Part shown: positions 1 to 8,241 of the stretch, piece after piece
How the letters are laid out: each line of letters opens with the position of its first letter
Numbering within the stretch: position 1 is the first letter of the stretch
Notes under the pieces: model-generated
What the model was told of the DNA's origin: nothing
What the model saw: the letters and a program-made list of their open reading frames with translations, nothing else
Databases searched by the model: none
Assembly: GCA_035532755.1 (NCBI GenBank)
Contig: DATKQI010000010.1
Location: 1-23,052 of the forward strand
DNA: 23,052 nucleotides
From: DATKQI01 sp035532755
GTDB lineage: Bacteria; Pseudomonadota; Alphaproteobacteria; Acetobacterales; Acetobacteraceae
Reading direction: 5' to 3'
Made by a program: the position numbers and the translations under genes

Positions 1-154
1 CCAGCGTCACCGCAATCTGCGCATCCCCCGGCGCCAGCCGCCGCGCCCGCGCGAGCCACCGCCGCGCCGCGGCCACATCCCCCGCCTCCACCGCCGCCCG
101 CCCCCGCTCCCACGCCTCCAGGGCAAGCGACCCGGCATCGGACGGCGTCAGCAT
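1..154 (-). CDS. TPR-repeat protein, N-terminal fragment (runs off left edge)
   Basis: The first 51 codons of a leftward gene are visible, starting at the ATG complementary to 152-154. The peptide begins MLTPSDAGSLALEAW and continues with an Ala/Arg-rich pair of helices (EAGDVAAARRWLARARRLAPGD). This carries the small-residue and Leu/Pro spacing of a tetratricopeptide repeat, a helical protein-protein interaction module. It lies downstream of the Sel1-repeat gene on the same strand, but about 200 nt and a palindromic repeat separate them, so co-transcription is uncertain. No strong Shine-Dalgarno is seen (a CCTTTCCTC-like stretch precedes the ATG). In related genomes such an N-terminus can belong to a TPR-only scaffold or to a TPR-glycosyltransferase fusion; the visible part cannot decide between them. 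Confidence 0.6.
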   Translation of the reverse strand, partial: MLTPSDAGSLALEAWERGRAAVEAGDVAAARRWLARARRLAPGDAQIAVTL

Positions 155-210
155 GAGGAAAGGGGCGCGGGAGGTCTTATGCCGGCCGCCCAAGGCGCCG
201 GCCATCCACC

Positions 211-293
211 CGTCATGCCGGCGCAGGCCGGCATCCAGGCTCGCCGCCCCGGTGGATAGGGAGCCCTGGATTCCCGCTTTCGCGGGAATGACG
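211..293. repeat. 83-bp palindromic dispersed repeat (REP/MITE-like, two nested hairpins)
   Basis: Two 29-nt half-sites face each other. The left half begins CGTCAT and ends ATCCAGG; the right half begins CCTGGAT and ends ATGACG, so the outer arms are perfect inverted repeats. Inside each half is a second, self-complementary stem: GCCGGC-CTGC-GCCGGC (read on the minus strand) in the left half and TCCCGC-TTTC-GCGGGA in the right half. The inner stems differ in sequence but each remains fully paired. This is the layout of common proteobacterial intergenic palindromic repeats that translate as '..PACAGMT..' and '..FPRKRESR..'. It lies 3' of the Sel1 gene, and a decayed half-copy occurs at 17697-17726. 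Confidence 0.8.
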
Positions 294-352
294 CAACACT
301 TTTACCGGCTGATCTCCCCCGGCCCTGCCCCGTGGCACTCACGCCGCCCGGT

Positions 353-2128
353 TCAGTCGCTGGCAAGGCGCGTGTCGGCCAGGGCGTCGAGGTCGATGGC
401 GGCTTCGGCGATGCCCTGGTCCTGGGCGCGTTGCAGCCACAGGCGCGCTTCGACCGGATCGGTCGTGCCGGCGAGGCCCTTGCGGAGGTAGCGGCCGAGC
501 ATCAGCTGCGCCATCGGGTGGCCGGCTTCGGCGGCGCGGCGGAACCAGCGCTGGGCGGCGGGGCGGTCGGTCGGCACATCGTGGCCGCCGCCGTTCAGCG
601 CGCCCAGGGCGAACATCGCGCCCACATGGCCGTTCCTTGCCGCGGCGTCGAACAGTTCGCCGGCGCGGGCGTGGTCGCGCGCCCCGCCGCGGCCGTTCAC
701 CATCAGCTCCGCCAGCGCCACCTGGGCATCGACCATGCCGACATCGGCCGCCTTTGCGATCCAGCGGCGGCCTTCCGCGGCGTCGGGCTCCACGCCGCGG
801 CCTTCGACCAGCATGCGGCCATACAGGTACTGCGCGTTCACCACGCCCTCGGCGGCGCGGCGCAGCCAGAAGGCGGCGCGCCGATCGTCCCGCTCCACGC
901 CCACGCCTTCCGACAGGCAGACGCTGAGGTTGAAGGCCGCGATCAGGTCGCCCGATTCCGCCGCCTGCTCGAACCAGGCGCGCATCTTCACCGGGTCTTC
1001 CGCCGTGCCGTGGCCGCGCAGGACGAGGTTGGCGAGGTCGGCCTGCGCCCGCGCATCGCCCGCCTCGGCGGCGCGGCGGAACCAGGCCGCCGCCTCGTCC
1101 GCATCGCGGCCCACGCCCGCGCCGGTGAGGTAGAGCATCGCGAGCGCGCGGGAGGCGGCGGCGTGCCCGCCCTCCGCGGCGCGGCGGAACCACATCGCCG
1201 CCTCGGCATAGTTCGGCGGCAGCACCCCGCCTTTCGCATACATGTCGCCCACCAGCGCGGCGGCCTCCACATCCCCGGCGGTGGCGGCGCGGCGGAGCCA
1301 GGATTCGCCCTCGACGACGTTTGGCTTGACGCCGCGGCCCTCCATCAGCGCGAGGCCGAGCCGCGCCATCGCCGGGCGGATGCGCCGCTCGGCCGCGGAG
1401 CGATACAGCCGCACGGCGGCCGGCTTGTCGGCCACCACGCCCGCGCCATGCTCCAGCATCACGCCCAGCAGGTACTGCGCCATCGGCAGGTCCGCCTGGG
1501 CGGCGCGGCCGATCTGGGATGCGCCTTCGACTTGCTCGGCATCGGTCTTCGCCCGGCGCAGGATGGCGAGGCCGTGGCCCAGCATGCCCTGCGCGCAGCC
1601 GGCGGCGGCGGATTTCGCGTACCAGGATTCGGCGGCCTGCTCGTCGCGCAGCGCCTCCGGCCCGGCGGTGAGGATGTAGCCGAGCAGTGCCTGCCCGTCG
1701 GCCGATCCGGCGTCCGCCGCGCGCTGCGCCCAGGGCAGGGCGCCCTCGAAATCCGGCTCCTCCTCCGGCTCGGCATCGTCGCGGAACAGCCGCGCGGCGG
1801 CGCCGCCCTGCGGCATGGCGCTCTCGGCGGCACGGCCGAAGCCGCTCAGATGCAGGGCGGCGAGCAGGGATTGCGCCTCGGCATGGCCGGCCTTGGCCGC
1901 GCGCTCCAGCCAGCGCGCGCCTTCCGCGCGGCTCATCGGCACGCCCGCGCCGTGCAGGTAGCAGCGGCCGACGCGGTACTCCGCCTCCGGCACGCCGCCG
2001 CGCCGGGCGATCTCGGCCAGCAGCGCGAAGCCTTCCGCGGGCTGGCCCTCGCTGATCAGTTGCTCCGCCCGGCGCAGCGTGCCGGCCACCGGCACCACCC
2101 GCGCGCGCAGGCTGTCGAACAGGCTCAT
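353..2128 (-). CDS. Sel1-like repeat protein (about 13 repeats)
   Basis: This 591-residue protein is built almost entirely of Sel1-like repeats (the TPR-related alpha/alpha solenoid), recognisable by recurring A-x-W-F/L-RRAAE-x-G-H/D-x-x-A-Q/A and G-x-GV-x-x-D spacing. About thirteen repeats run from roughly residue 45 to 580. No signal peptide is evident at the N-terminus (MSLFDSLRARVVPVAG), so it is probably cytoplasmic or membrane-associated. The ATG follows a GGGGGAACG Shine-Dalgarno-like stretch. It starts 34 nt after the stop of the HlyD-type adaptor gene and reads the same way, so it is likely the third gene of the secretion operon. Sel1 proteins usually act as scaffolds in signalling or export complexes. 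A role in regulating or loading the exporter is inference from position only. Confidence 0.85.
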   Translation of the reverse strand: MSLFDSLRARVVPVAGTLRRAEQLISEGQPAEGFALLAEIARRGGVPEAEYRVGRCYLHGAGVPMSRAEGARWLERAAKAGHAEAQSLLAALHLSGFGRAAESAMPQGGAAARLFRDDAEPEEEPDFEGALPWAQRAADAGSADGQALLGYILTAGPEALRDEQAAESWYAKSAAAGCAQGMLGHGLAILRRAKTDAEQVEGASQIGRAAQADLPMAQYLLGVMLEHGAGVVADKPAAVRLYRSAAERRIRPAMARLGLALMEGRGVKPNVVEGESWLRRAATAGDVEAAALVGDMYAKGGVLPPNYAEAAMWFRRAAEGGHAAASRALAMLYLTGAGVGRDADEAAAWFRRAAEAGDARAQADLANLVLRGHGTAEDPVKMRAWFEQAAESGDLIAAFNLSVCLSEGVGVERDDRRAAFWLRRAAEGVVNAQYLYGRMLVEGRGVEPDAAEGRRWIAKAADVGMVDAQVALAELMVNGRGGARDHARAGELFDAAARNGHVGAMFALGALNGGGHDVPTDRPAAQRWFRRAAEAGHPMAQLMLGRYLRKGLAGTTDPVEARLWLQRAQDQGIAEAAIDLDALADTRLASD

Positions 2129-2162
2129 CGTTCCCCCAACCGGCAGCCCACCCAGCCGGACA

Positions 2163-3536
2163 TCACGGCTCGCGCATGCCCTGCGTCGTCACCGGCAGCA
2201 CCTGGCTGAAGATATAGTCGAGGATCGTGCGCTTGCCGACCTCGATATCCGCGCTCACCGGCATCCCCGGCATGATGTGGAACCCCGCCGGCGTGTCGTG
2301 CAGCTTGATCTGGTCGAGCGTGATGCGCGCCCGGTAGAACAGCGCATTCGGCTGGCCCGGCAGTTGCGACACCTGCCCGCTGTGCACATCCTGCGGGCTG
2401 AACGAATCGGCGCTGATGGTCCGCACCGTGCCCTGGGCGGTGCCGTACAGCATGAACGGCAGGGTGTTGAACTTCACCGATACCTTGTCGCCCACCTGCA
2501 CATAGCCGGAATCGGAGCCGTTGATGTCCGCCTCCACTTCCAGCGGCGCATCGAGCGGGACGAGCGTGATGAGCTGCTGGCCGGATTGCATGACCGAGCC
2601 GACCGAGACCTTCGCCACCGTCTGCACCATCGCCGTGCGATCCGCCCGCAGCACCACCAGCTTGCTGATGAGCTGCGCCTTGGTGAGCTGCTGGCGCGCG
2701 TCGGCCAGCTTGCGGCCGGTGTCCTGCAACTGCGTCGAGATATCCGCCCGCCACTGCTGGGCGAAGGCATCGCGCTCGGCCCGCATCGCATCGAGGTCGC
2801 GCTGCGCGCCGGCGGCGGCGGCCAGCGCGCTCTTGAGGCTGCGCGTCGCCTCGATGAGGGAGGATTCGGCGGTCAGCGTGTTCAGCCGGCTGCCCACCCG
2901 GTCGTGCTGCAACTGCATGCGCATCTGCACGATCTGCCCGGCCACGGCGGCCTGCCCGCGATACTGCGCGGCATCCTGCTGGGCGCGCGTGATCTTCGCC
3001 TTCAGGCTGTCGATCTGCTGCTTGTAGTTCTCCATCTTGAACGTGTATTCGGCCTGCCGCTGCTGATCGATGGAGGCTTGCAGCGTGCTCGCCGGGTCCG
3101 ACGGGTTGACCGCATAGGGCTTGCCCGCCGCTTCCGCCGTCAGCCGCGCGACCTCGGCGGCAAGACTGCCCTCCTGGGCGACCATGGAGGTGAGGTCGGC
3201 AGAGGCGAAGGTGGGATCGAGCCGGGCGAGAAGCTGCCCCTTCTGCACCAGCTGCCCCGGATGCACATCGAGGCTGCGCACGATCGCGGTGTTGAGCGGC
3301 TGCACCACGATCGTCGGCACCGCCGAGACGATCTTGCCGCCGGCCGACACCACCTTGTCCATCGGGAACACCGCGGCCACCACGAGCAGGCAGGCCACCA
3401 TGGCGCAGATGATCAGCCCCATGGAGCGGATCGCCCGCGGCACGGGTGTTGCGATCACCGCGGCGGTGGGGGACTGGAACTCCAGCAGCGCCAGCGGCGT
3501 GTTGCGCGCATCCCGCGGCACGATCCCGTTCGCCAT
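2163..3536 (-). CDS. HlyD-family type I secretion membrane-fusion (periplasmic adaptor) protein
   Basis: The 457-residue product has the HlyD/PrtE/LapC layout. It has a short cytoplasmic N-terminus and one membrane anchor at about residues 39-58 (GLIICAMVACLLVVAAVF). A first lipoyl/barrel half follows, with 'VVQPLNTAIVRSLDVHPGQLVQKGQLLARLDPT', then a long helical hairpin rich in Gln/Ala (about 100-285), the second lipoyl half, and a C-terminal beta-barrel ending in the typical 'GMPVSADIEVGKRTILDYIFSQV'. In type I secretion such adaptors join the inner-membrane ABC transporter to a TolC-like outer-membrane channel. It begins 61 nt after the ABC transporter stop codon and is followed 34 nt later by the Sel1 gene, consistent with one operon. 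A TolC partner is not in the window. Confidence 0.93.
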   Translation of the reverse strand: MANGIVPRDARNTPLALLEFQSPTAAVIATPVPRAIRSMGLIICAMVACLLVVAAVFPMDKVVSAGGKIVSAVPTIVVQPLNTAIVRSLDVHPGQLVQKGQLLARLDPTFASADLTSMVAQEGSLAAEVARLTAEAAGKPYAVNPSDPASTLQASIDQQRQAEYTFKMENYKQQIDSLKAKITRAQQDAAQYRGQAAVAGQIVQMRMQLQHDRVGSRLNTLTAESSLIEATRSLKSALAAAAGAQRDLDAMRAERDAFAQQWRADISTQLQDTGRKLADARQQLTKAQLISKLVVLRADRTAMVQTVAKVSVGSVMQSGQQLITLVPLDAPLEVEADINGSDSGYVQVGDKVSVKFNTLPFMLYGTAQGTVRTISADSFSPQDVHSGQVSQLPGQPNALFYRARITLDQIKLHDTPAGFHIMPGMPVSADIEVGKRTILDYIFSQVLPVTTQGMREP

Positions 3537-3597
3537 CTCAGCCGCCTTCCGTCATGTCGGTCTCCGTCATATCCGCGGTCCCGTCACGCGCCCACCC

Positions 3598-5880
3598 TCA
3601 GTCATCCCCGTGCGCCAGCATCGGCGTCGGCCCCTGGCGATGGGCCGGCGGCTCCAGATGGCGGTTCTGCTGCTGCCACAGGTGGCGGTACACCGCGCAG
3701 CGCTCCACCAGTTCCTTGTGCGGGGCGATGTCCAGCACGCGGCCGCGCTCCATCACCATGATCAGGTCGCACTCGGTCAGCGAGGACAGGCGGTGGGAGA
3801 CGATCATCATGGTCCGCCCGTGGCCGATGCGCTGCAGGTTCGCGTTCACCAGCGCCTCGCTCTCGGGGTCGAGCGCGGAGGTCGCCTCGTCCATGATCAG
3901 CAGCCGCGGGTCGGTGATCAGCGCGCGGGCGATGGCGAGCCGCTGCTTCTGCCCGCCCGAGAGGTTGGACGAGCCTTCCTGGATGAACGTCTCGAAGCCC
4001 TGCGGCAGCCGCTCGATGAACTCCTCCGCCCCGGCAAGCCGCGCCGCGCGCACCGCATCGTCCAGCGTCAGCCCCGGCCGGCCGGCGATGATGTTGTCGC
4101 GCACCGTGCCGCGGAACAGGAAGTTGTCCTGCATCACCACGCCGAAGCTCTGCCGCAGGTGCCGCAGGTTCACCGCGCGCAGGTCGATCCCGTCGATCTT
4201 CACGAAGCCGTCGTAGTCGCGGTTGATGCCCTGCAGCAGCCGGGTGATGGTGGATTTGCCCGAGCCGCTGCGCCCGACGACGCCGAGCATGGTGCCCGCC
4301 GGCACGGAGAAGGAAACCTCGTCCAGCGCCGGGGTCTTGGAGCCGTCGTACGTGAAGCTCACGCTGTCGAAGACGATCGCGCCCTCGAAGCGCGGCCGCA
4401 CCCCGCGATCGAGCCCGCGGATTTCCGGCGCGTGGTTCATGATGCCGGTGACCATGCCCATCGCCGCGCGCACTTCCTCGAAATCCTGCATCAGCTGCGC
4501 GAAGCCCACCAGCGGGCCGGAGACGCGCATGGCCAGCATGGTGAAGGCGAACAGCCCGCCCACCGCCATCGCGTTGTTGGAGGTGAGCGCGATATAGGCG
4601 CCCAGCAGGATCACCCCCACCTGGATGAAGCGCTGCAGCGGCTTCACCAGCACCTGCGGCCAGTTGGCGAGCTTGCCCGCCCGCATGGCGAGGTCCGAGG
4701 CGTTCGCCACCTCCGCGTCCCACGCGGTGTTGCGCTGCGGCTCGATGGCGAGGGATTTCACCGTGCGGATGCCGTACACCGTCTCGATCATCACGCCGGC
4801 CTTGGCCGATTCCGCGGCTGCCTGCCGCCCGCTCAGCACCCGGATCGGGTGCAGGAAGGCCGCGATGATGAGCGCGATGAGCGTCGCCGCCGCCAGCACC
4901 GCCCAGGACAGCGTGGCGTTCATGTAGAACATCAGCGGCAGCAGCAGGAGCAGCATCGACAGGTCGATGAAGGTGGACAGCAGCCGCCCGGTGAGGAAGC
5001 TGCGCACCCGGTAGATCTGGCCGATGCGGTAGCCCACCTCGCCCGAGGGCACCTTCTCGAAGAAGGTCAGCGGCAGGCGCAGCAGGCGGCGGAAGATCAG
5101 CAGGTTCAGCCGCGCATCCAGCCTTGTCGCCAGCACCACCACCGCGATGCCCTTGGCGAAGTCGATCAGCGTCTCGAACAGCACGGCGACGATGATGATC
5201 GCCGTCACCAGCACGAGGGTGGACATGTTGTGGTGCGCCAGCACCTGGTCCACCACCGTCATCACCAGCAGGATCGGCAGGATCGTCAGCACGGTGAGGG
5301 TGACGGAGGCAACGCCGATGTCGCGCATGATCTTGCGCTCGCGCATCACCATCTTGAACAGCAGGCCCATGGTGAAGGGCGCGTCGTCCTCGGTCTCGCT
5401 GCGCTCGGCGCGGATCAGCAGCGCCTCGCCCCGCCACACCTGGGACAGGCGCAGCTCGTCCACCTCCACCGGCGGGTCGGATTGCGGGGCGCGCGGGTCC
5501 TTCAGCAGCACCACGTTGCGCACGGGATCGACGCCGACCATCAGCCCCGCGCCGCCGTCGCTCAGCAGCAGCACCACCGGGGCCGTGCCGTCCAGGCGGA
5601 CAAGCTGGCGCCAGCTCATCCGCACCGCCTTCGCCCACATCCCCGAATCGCGGATCCATTCCACGAGCGCGGCCGGCGAGGGTGTCGCCTCCGCATCGTC
5701 GATCCGCACGGCGGCGGGGTCCAGCTCCACGCCGTGGTAGCGGCCGGCCGCCAGGATCGCCAGCAGCCAGGCATGCATCCGCTCGCCGTCCTCGCCGATC
5801 GTCTGGCGGTCGATCCGGCCCGGGAAGCTGTCCTTGCCGGGCTGGTCGGGGCGATCAGTCGAGTTGTCCGAACCGCTCAC
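3598..5880 (-). CDS. Type I secretion ABC transporter (degenerate C39 domain, TMD, ATPase)
   Basis: The 760-residue HlyB/LapB-type exporter subunit has an N-terminal C39-peptidase-like domain (about 25-160). This domain lacks the catalytic Cys: the region reads MHAWLLAILAAGRYHG, where active C39 peptidases have Cys near the helix start. It should therefore bind substrate rather than cleave it. A six-helix ABC transmembrane domain (about 175-450) and an ATPase domain follow. Walker A is GRSGSGKS (Lys542), the signature LSGGQKQR spans 640-647, and Walker B ends in Asp664-Glu665, followed by an SHRLSSL H-loop; all are intact, so it should hydrolyse ATP. The start is GTG at 5878-5880, preceded by GGGAAGAG at good spacing. 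It is the first gene of the leftward secretion operon and divergent from the amidase. Confidence 0.93.
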   Translation of the reverse strand: MSGSDNSTDRPDQPGKDSFPGRIDRQTIGEDGERMHAWLLAILAAGRYHGVELDPAAVRIDDAEATPSPAALVEWIRDSGMWAKAVRMSWRQLVRLDGTAPVVLLLSDGGAGLMVGVDPVRNVVLLKDPRAPQSDPPVEVDELRLSQVWRGEALLIRAERSETEDDAPFTMGLLFKMVMRERKIMRDIGVASVTLTVLTILPILLVMTVVDQVLAHHNMSTLVLVTAIIIVAVLFETLIDFAKGIAVVVLATRLDARLNLLIFRRLLRLPLTFFEKVPSGEVGYRIGQIYRVRSFLTGRLLSTFIDLSMLLLLLPLMFYMNATLSWAVLAAATLIALIIAAFLHPIRVLSGRQAAAESAKAGVMIETVYGIRTVKSLAIEPQRNTAWDAEVANASDLAMRAGKLANWPQVLVKPLQRFIQVGVILLGAYIALTSNNAMAVGGLFAFTMLAMRVSGPLVGFAQLMQDFEEVRAAMGMVTGIMNHAPEIRGLDRGVRPRFEGAIVFDSVSFTYDGSKTPALDEVSFSVPAGTMLGVVGRSGSGKSTITRLLQGINRDYDGFVKIDGIDLRAVNLRHLRQSFGVVMQDNFLFRGTVRDNIIAGRPGLTLDDAVRAARLAGAEEFIERLPQGFETFIQEGSSNLSGGQKQRLAIARALITDPRLLIMDEATSALDPESEALVNANLQRIGHGRTMMIVSHRLSSLTECDLIMVMERGRVLDIAPHKELVERCAVYRHLWQQQNRHLEPPAHRQGPTPMLAHGDD

Positions 5881-6188
5881 AACTGCTCTCTTCCCTATGC
5901 TTGGCTTCCATCGCCAGGGCGGCGCGGCCCGCCTGCCTCAACCGCCATCAGCCGCGCCGGTTCCACGCCCGCCGGCCCGGCAGGTGCGTGCGCCCGCGAA
6001 TGCACACGCCAAGGCTGGGCGGACGCGCCGGCCCGTTGCCTCATTTTCCGCATCCGCGTCTCATTATGCCGATTTCGCCCGGCCGGGACAAACATTCCTT
6101 TTCCCCAATTCCTTTCTCCAGCCCCTTCCCAAGCGGCCCCGGCCGCTTCACGCTGAGGGCCGGCAGTGCCGGCAAGAGGGAACGCAGG
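5881..6188. other. 308-nt divergent intergenic region
   Basis: This gap separates the leftward secretion operon from the rightward amidase gene and must hold both promoters. The reading frames that cross it have composition unlike the flanking proteins. I could not identify a convincing -35/-10 pair. Its right end contains two compact inverted repeats just upstream of the amidase ribosome-binding site, at 6131-6148 and 6159-6173. Confidence 0.5.
6131..6148. promoter_or_regulatory. Perfect 8+2+8 inverted repeat in amidase leader
   Basis: AAGCGGCC-CC-GGCCGCTT is a perfect inverted repeat ending 40 nt before the amidase ATG. A second small stem, GCCGGC-AGT-GCCGGC, lies at 6159-6173, leaving the Shine-Dalgarno (AAGAGGG, 6174-6180) immediately after it. 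Together they could form an operator or a structured leader that limits translation. GC-rich genomes make such stems by chance fairly often, so function is unproven. Confidence 0.3.
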
Positions 6189-7391
6189 ATGCAGGACAGC
6201 ACGCAGGGCGGCGAGGACACGGTGGGCGCCTTCATCCCCGGCCCGCGCCAGGGGATGGAGCCGATCGCGTCCGGCCCGCTCTCGGGCCTCGATTTCGCGG
6301 CGAAGGACCTGTTCGACGTAGCGGGCCAGATCACCAGCTACGGCAACCCGGACTGGGCGCGCACCCACGCCCCGGCCGTCGCCTCCGCGCCTATCGTCAC
6401 CGCGCTGCTGCGCGCCGGGGCGCGGCTGGCCGGCAAGACGAAGACCGTGGAACTCGCCTTCGGGCTGACCGGGGAGAACGTCTGGCACGGCACGCCGCTG
6501 AACCCGGCCACGCCGGACCGCTTCCCCGGCGGATCGAGCTGCGGTTCCGCCGCGGCGGTGGCGGCCGGGCTGGTCGATTTCGCCCTGGGGTCCGACACCG
6601 GCGGATCGGTGCGGATTCCGGCGAGCTATTGCGGGCTGTTCGGCATCCGCCCCAGCACCGGCGCCATCAGCCTCGCCGGCGCCTGCCCGCTCGCCCCCGT
6701 GTTCGACACGCCGGGCTGGTTCACCCGCGGGGCCGGGCTGCTCGCCCGCGTGGGCGGGGTGCTGCTGCCGGCCAGCGCGCCGCTCGCCGGCCCGCTGCTG
6801 AAGGTGGCGGAGGTCTGGGCGCACGCCGAAACCGCGGTGGCCGCGGCCCTCGCCCCGGCGCTGGAAAAGCTCGCCAACCGCTTCGGCCAGCCCTGCACCC
6901 TGCGCCTCGCGCCGGAGGGGCTGCGCACGCTGCACGACCATTACCGCGCCATCCAGTCCCAGGAGGCCTGGGCCGCGCTCGGTGGCTGGATCAGCGCGGA
7001 GCACCCCGCCTTCGGCCCTGCCGTGGGCGAACGCTTCGCGGCCGCGGCGGCGATGCCGGAAGCCACGGCGTCGGCCGCCCGCGCCTTCCGCAAGCAGTTC
7101 CAGGCGCGGCTGATCCCGCTGCTGGCCGGCGGGGCGGTGCTGGTCTTCCCCACCAGCCCCTGCCTCGCCCCGCTGCTGACATCGAGCACGGCGGAGCAGG
7201 ACGCGGTGCGGGTGGCGACGATCAGCGTCACCGCCATCGCCGGCCTCGCCGGGCTGCCGGAGGTTACGTTGCCGGCCGGGTCTGTGGGCGGCGCGCCGGT
7301 CGGGCTGTCGCTGGTCGCCGCCCCGGGGCGGGACCTCGCGCTGCTCGATTTCGCCCGCACCGCCGCCGATGCGCTGGGGCTGCCGGCATGA
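6189..7391 (+). CDS. Amidase-signature family hydrolase
   Basis: This 400-residue amidase-signature enzyme hydrolyses an amide or amidates a carboxylate by the Ser-cisSer-Lys mechanism. The triad can be placed by motif: Lys39 in FAAKDLFDV, cis-Ser116 in GGSSCGSAAA, and nucleophile Ser140 in GSDTGGSVRIPASYCGLFG, with the 24-residue Ser-Ser spacing typical of the family. ATG 6189 is chosen because AAGAGGG precedes it and the upstream extension of the frame is arginine- and proline-rich without family similarity. At 400 residues it is shorter than GatA (about 480) and lacks a GatA-like tail, so it is more likely a small-molecule amidase than the tRNA amidotransferase subunit. The substrate cannot be read from sequence. 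Its TGA overlaps the ATG of the acetyltransferase, implying coupled translation. Confidence 0.9.
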   Translation: MQDSTQGGEDTVGAFIPGPRQGMEPIASGPLSGLDFAAKDLFDVAGQITSYGNPDWARTHAPAVASAPIVTALLRAGARLAGKTKTVELAFGLTGENVWHGTPLNPATPDRFPGGSSCGSAAAVAAGLVDFALGSDTGGSVRIPASYCGLFGIRPSTGAISLAGACPLAPVFDTPGWFTRGAGLLARVGGVLLPASAPLAGPLLKVAEVWAHAETAVAAALAPALEKLANRFGQPCTLRLAPEGLRTLHDHYRAIQSQEAWAALGGWISAEHPAFGPAVGERFAAAAAMPEATASAARAFRKQFQARLIPLLAGGAVLVFPTSPCLAPLLTSSTAEQDAVRVATISVTAIAGLAGLPEVTLPAGSVGGAPVGLSLVAAPGRDLALLDFARTAADALGLPA

Positions 7392-7963
7392 CGGACCTTG
7401 CGAAGGATGGAACGGGGAAAGGCGGGGCGGACGGCCGGGCCGTCGCCATCCGCCCCGCCGCGGCCGAGGATCTGCCGCAGATCCAGTCGATCTACGCGCA
7501 CCACGTGCTGCACGGCACCGGCAGCTTCGAGATCGCCCCGCCCTCGGCGGAGGAGCTGACGGCGCGGTTCCGGGACCAGACGGGCAAGGGCTGGGCGTGG
7601 CTGGTGGCCGAGGATGCAACCGGCGTGCTCGGCTACGCCTATTTCACCCAGTTCCGCCCGCGCGCGGCCTATCGCTACACGGTGGAGAACAGCGTGTATG
7701 TGCGCCCCGATGTGCGCGGCCAGGGCGTGGGCAAGGCGCTGGTGGCCCGGCTGCTGGAAATCGCCACCGCCGCGGGGTTCCGCCAGATGATCGCGGTGAT
7801 CGGGGATTCCGAGAACGTGGGCTCCATCGGCCTGCACGCGAGCCTCGGGTTCCAGCGCGCGGGGCTGCTGCGCGCGATCGGCCTGAAAGGCGGGCGCTGG
7901 CTCGACGTGGTGCAGATGCAGAAGGCACTGGGGGTGGGGGATTCGACGGTGCCGGACCAGTAG
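7388..7963 (+). CDS. GNAT N-acetyltransferase, phosphinothricin/methionine sulfone type
   Basis: The 191-residue GNAT protein begins after a 20-residue linker with IRPAAAEDLPQIQSIYAHHV, continues with GTGSFE and WLVAED...VLGYAYFTQFRPRAAYRYTVENSVYV, and carries the acetyl-CoA pyrophosphate loop R110-GQGVGKAL. Then come IGDSENVGSIGLHASLGF and GRWLDVVQMQKAL. This motif order is characteristic of the Pat/MnaT branch, which acetylates the amino group of phosphinothricin, methionine sulfone or methionine sulfoximine. Normal substrates in the cell are often unclear. The ATG overlaps the amidase stop (ATGA), so the two are co-translated. A paired amidase and N-acetyltransferase could act on one amide or amino-acid-like compound, but that is inference. 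The family is clear; the precise substrate is not. Confidence 0.88.
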   Translation: MTDLAKDGTGKGGADGRAVAIRPAAAEDLPQIQSIYAHHVLHGTGSFEIAPPSAEELTARFRDQTGKGWAWLVAEDATGVLGYAYFTQFRPRAAYRYTVENSVYVRPDVRGQGVGKALVARLLEIATAAGFRQMIAVIGDSENVGSIGLHASLGFQRAGLLRAIGLKGGRWLDVVQMQKALGVGDSTVPDQ

Positions 7964-8009
7964 CGCAGACTTCCTATGCAAGAACAGGCAATTTTCAAGC
8001 ACGCGCGAT

Positions 8010-8015
8010 TATAAT
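8010..8015 (+). promoter_or_regulatory. Possible -10 box in AT-rich island upstream of AAA gene
   Basis: The 278-nt gap 7964-8241 holds a conspicuous AT-rich stretch (8008-8024) in an otherwise GC-rich setting. It includes a perfect TATAAT at 8010-8015 and is followed by a run of six T (8030-8035). No good -35 box is visible at 16-18 nt spacing. It may be the promoter for the AAA gene (leader about 220 nt) or part of a weak terminator for the acetyltransferase transcript. Nothing else recognisable lies in the gap. Confidence 0.25.
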
Positions 8016-8241
8016 AATAAATTACCGCGTTTTTTGGCGTTGATCGAGCCCCTCGTTTTCGGGACTTGCGGCTTGCTCTTGCATGGGGAGCCGCCCTGTG
8101 CGACGATTGCCCATTGCCACGCCCCGCCGCATGGCACCCCCCTGTTCGGAAACGTTCCGGCGCGCCCCGCAGGCCGCCGCCGCGCTTCCTGTGTCTGCCC
8201 GGATACCGGCCGGCCGCCGCCGCGCCGGATGGAGAACGCTG

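Noticed and set aside
332..2209. Long plus-strand open frame opposite the Sel1 gene, and similar antisense frames of 500-1000 codons opposite the exporter, metH and glycan genes
   Set aside because: They are antisense shadows produced by strong GC bias at codon third positions. They have Arg/His/Ala-rich composition, no domain pattern and no ribosome-binding site, while the opposite strand carries clear protein families.
8083..8241. Upstream in-frame extension of the AAA gene starting at an ATG
   Set aside because: It has no Shine-Dalgarno, is rich in Arg/Pro/Ala without pattern, and ATG 8242 has GGAG at suitable spacing.
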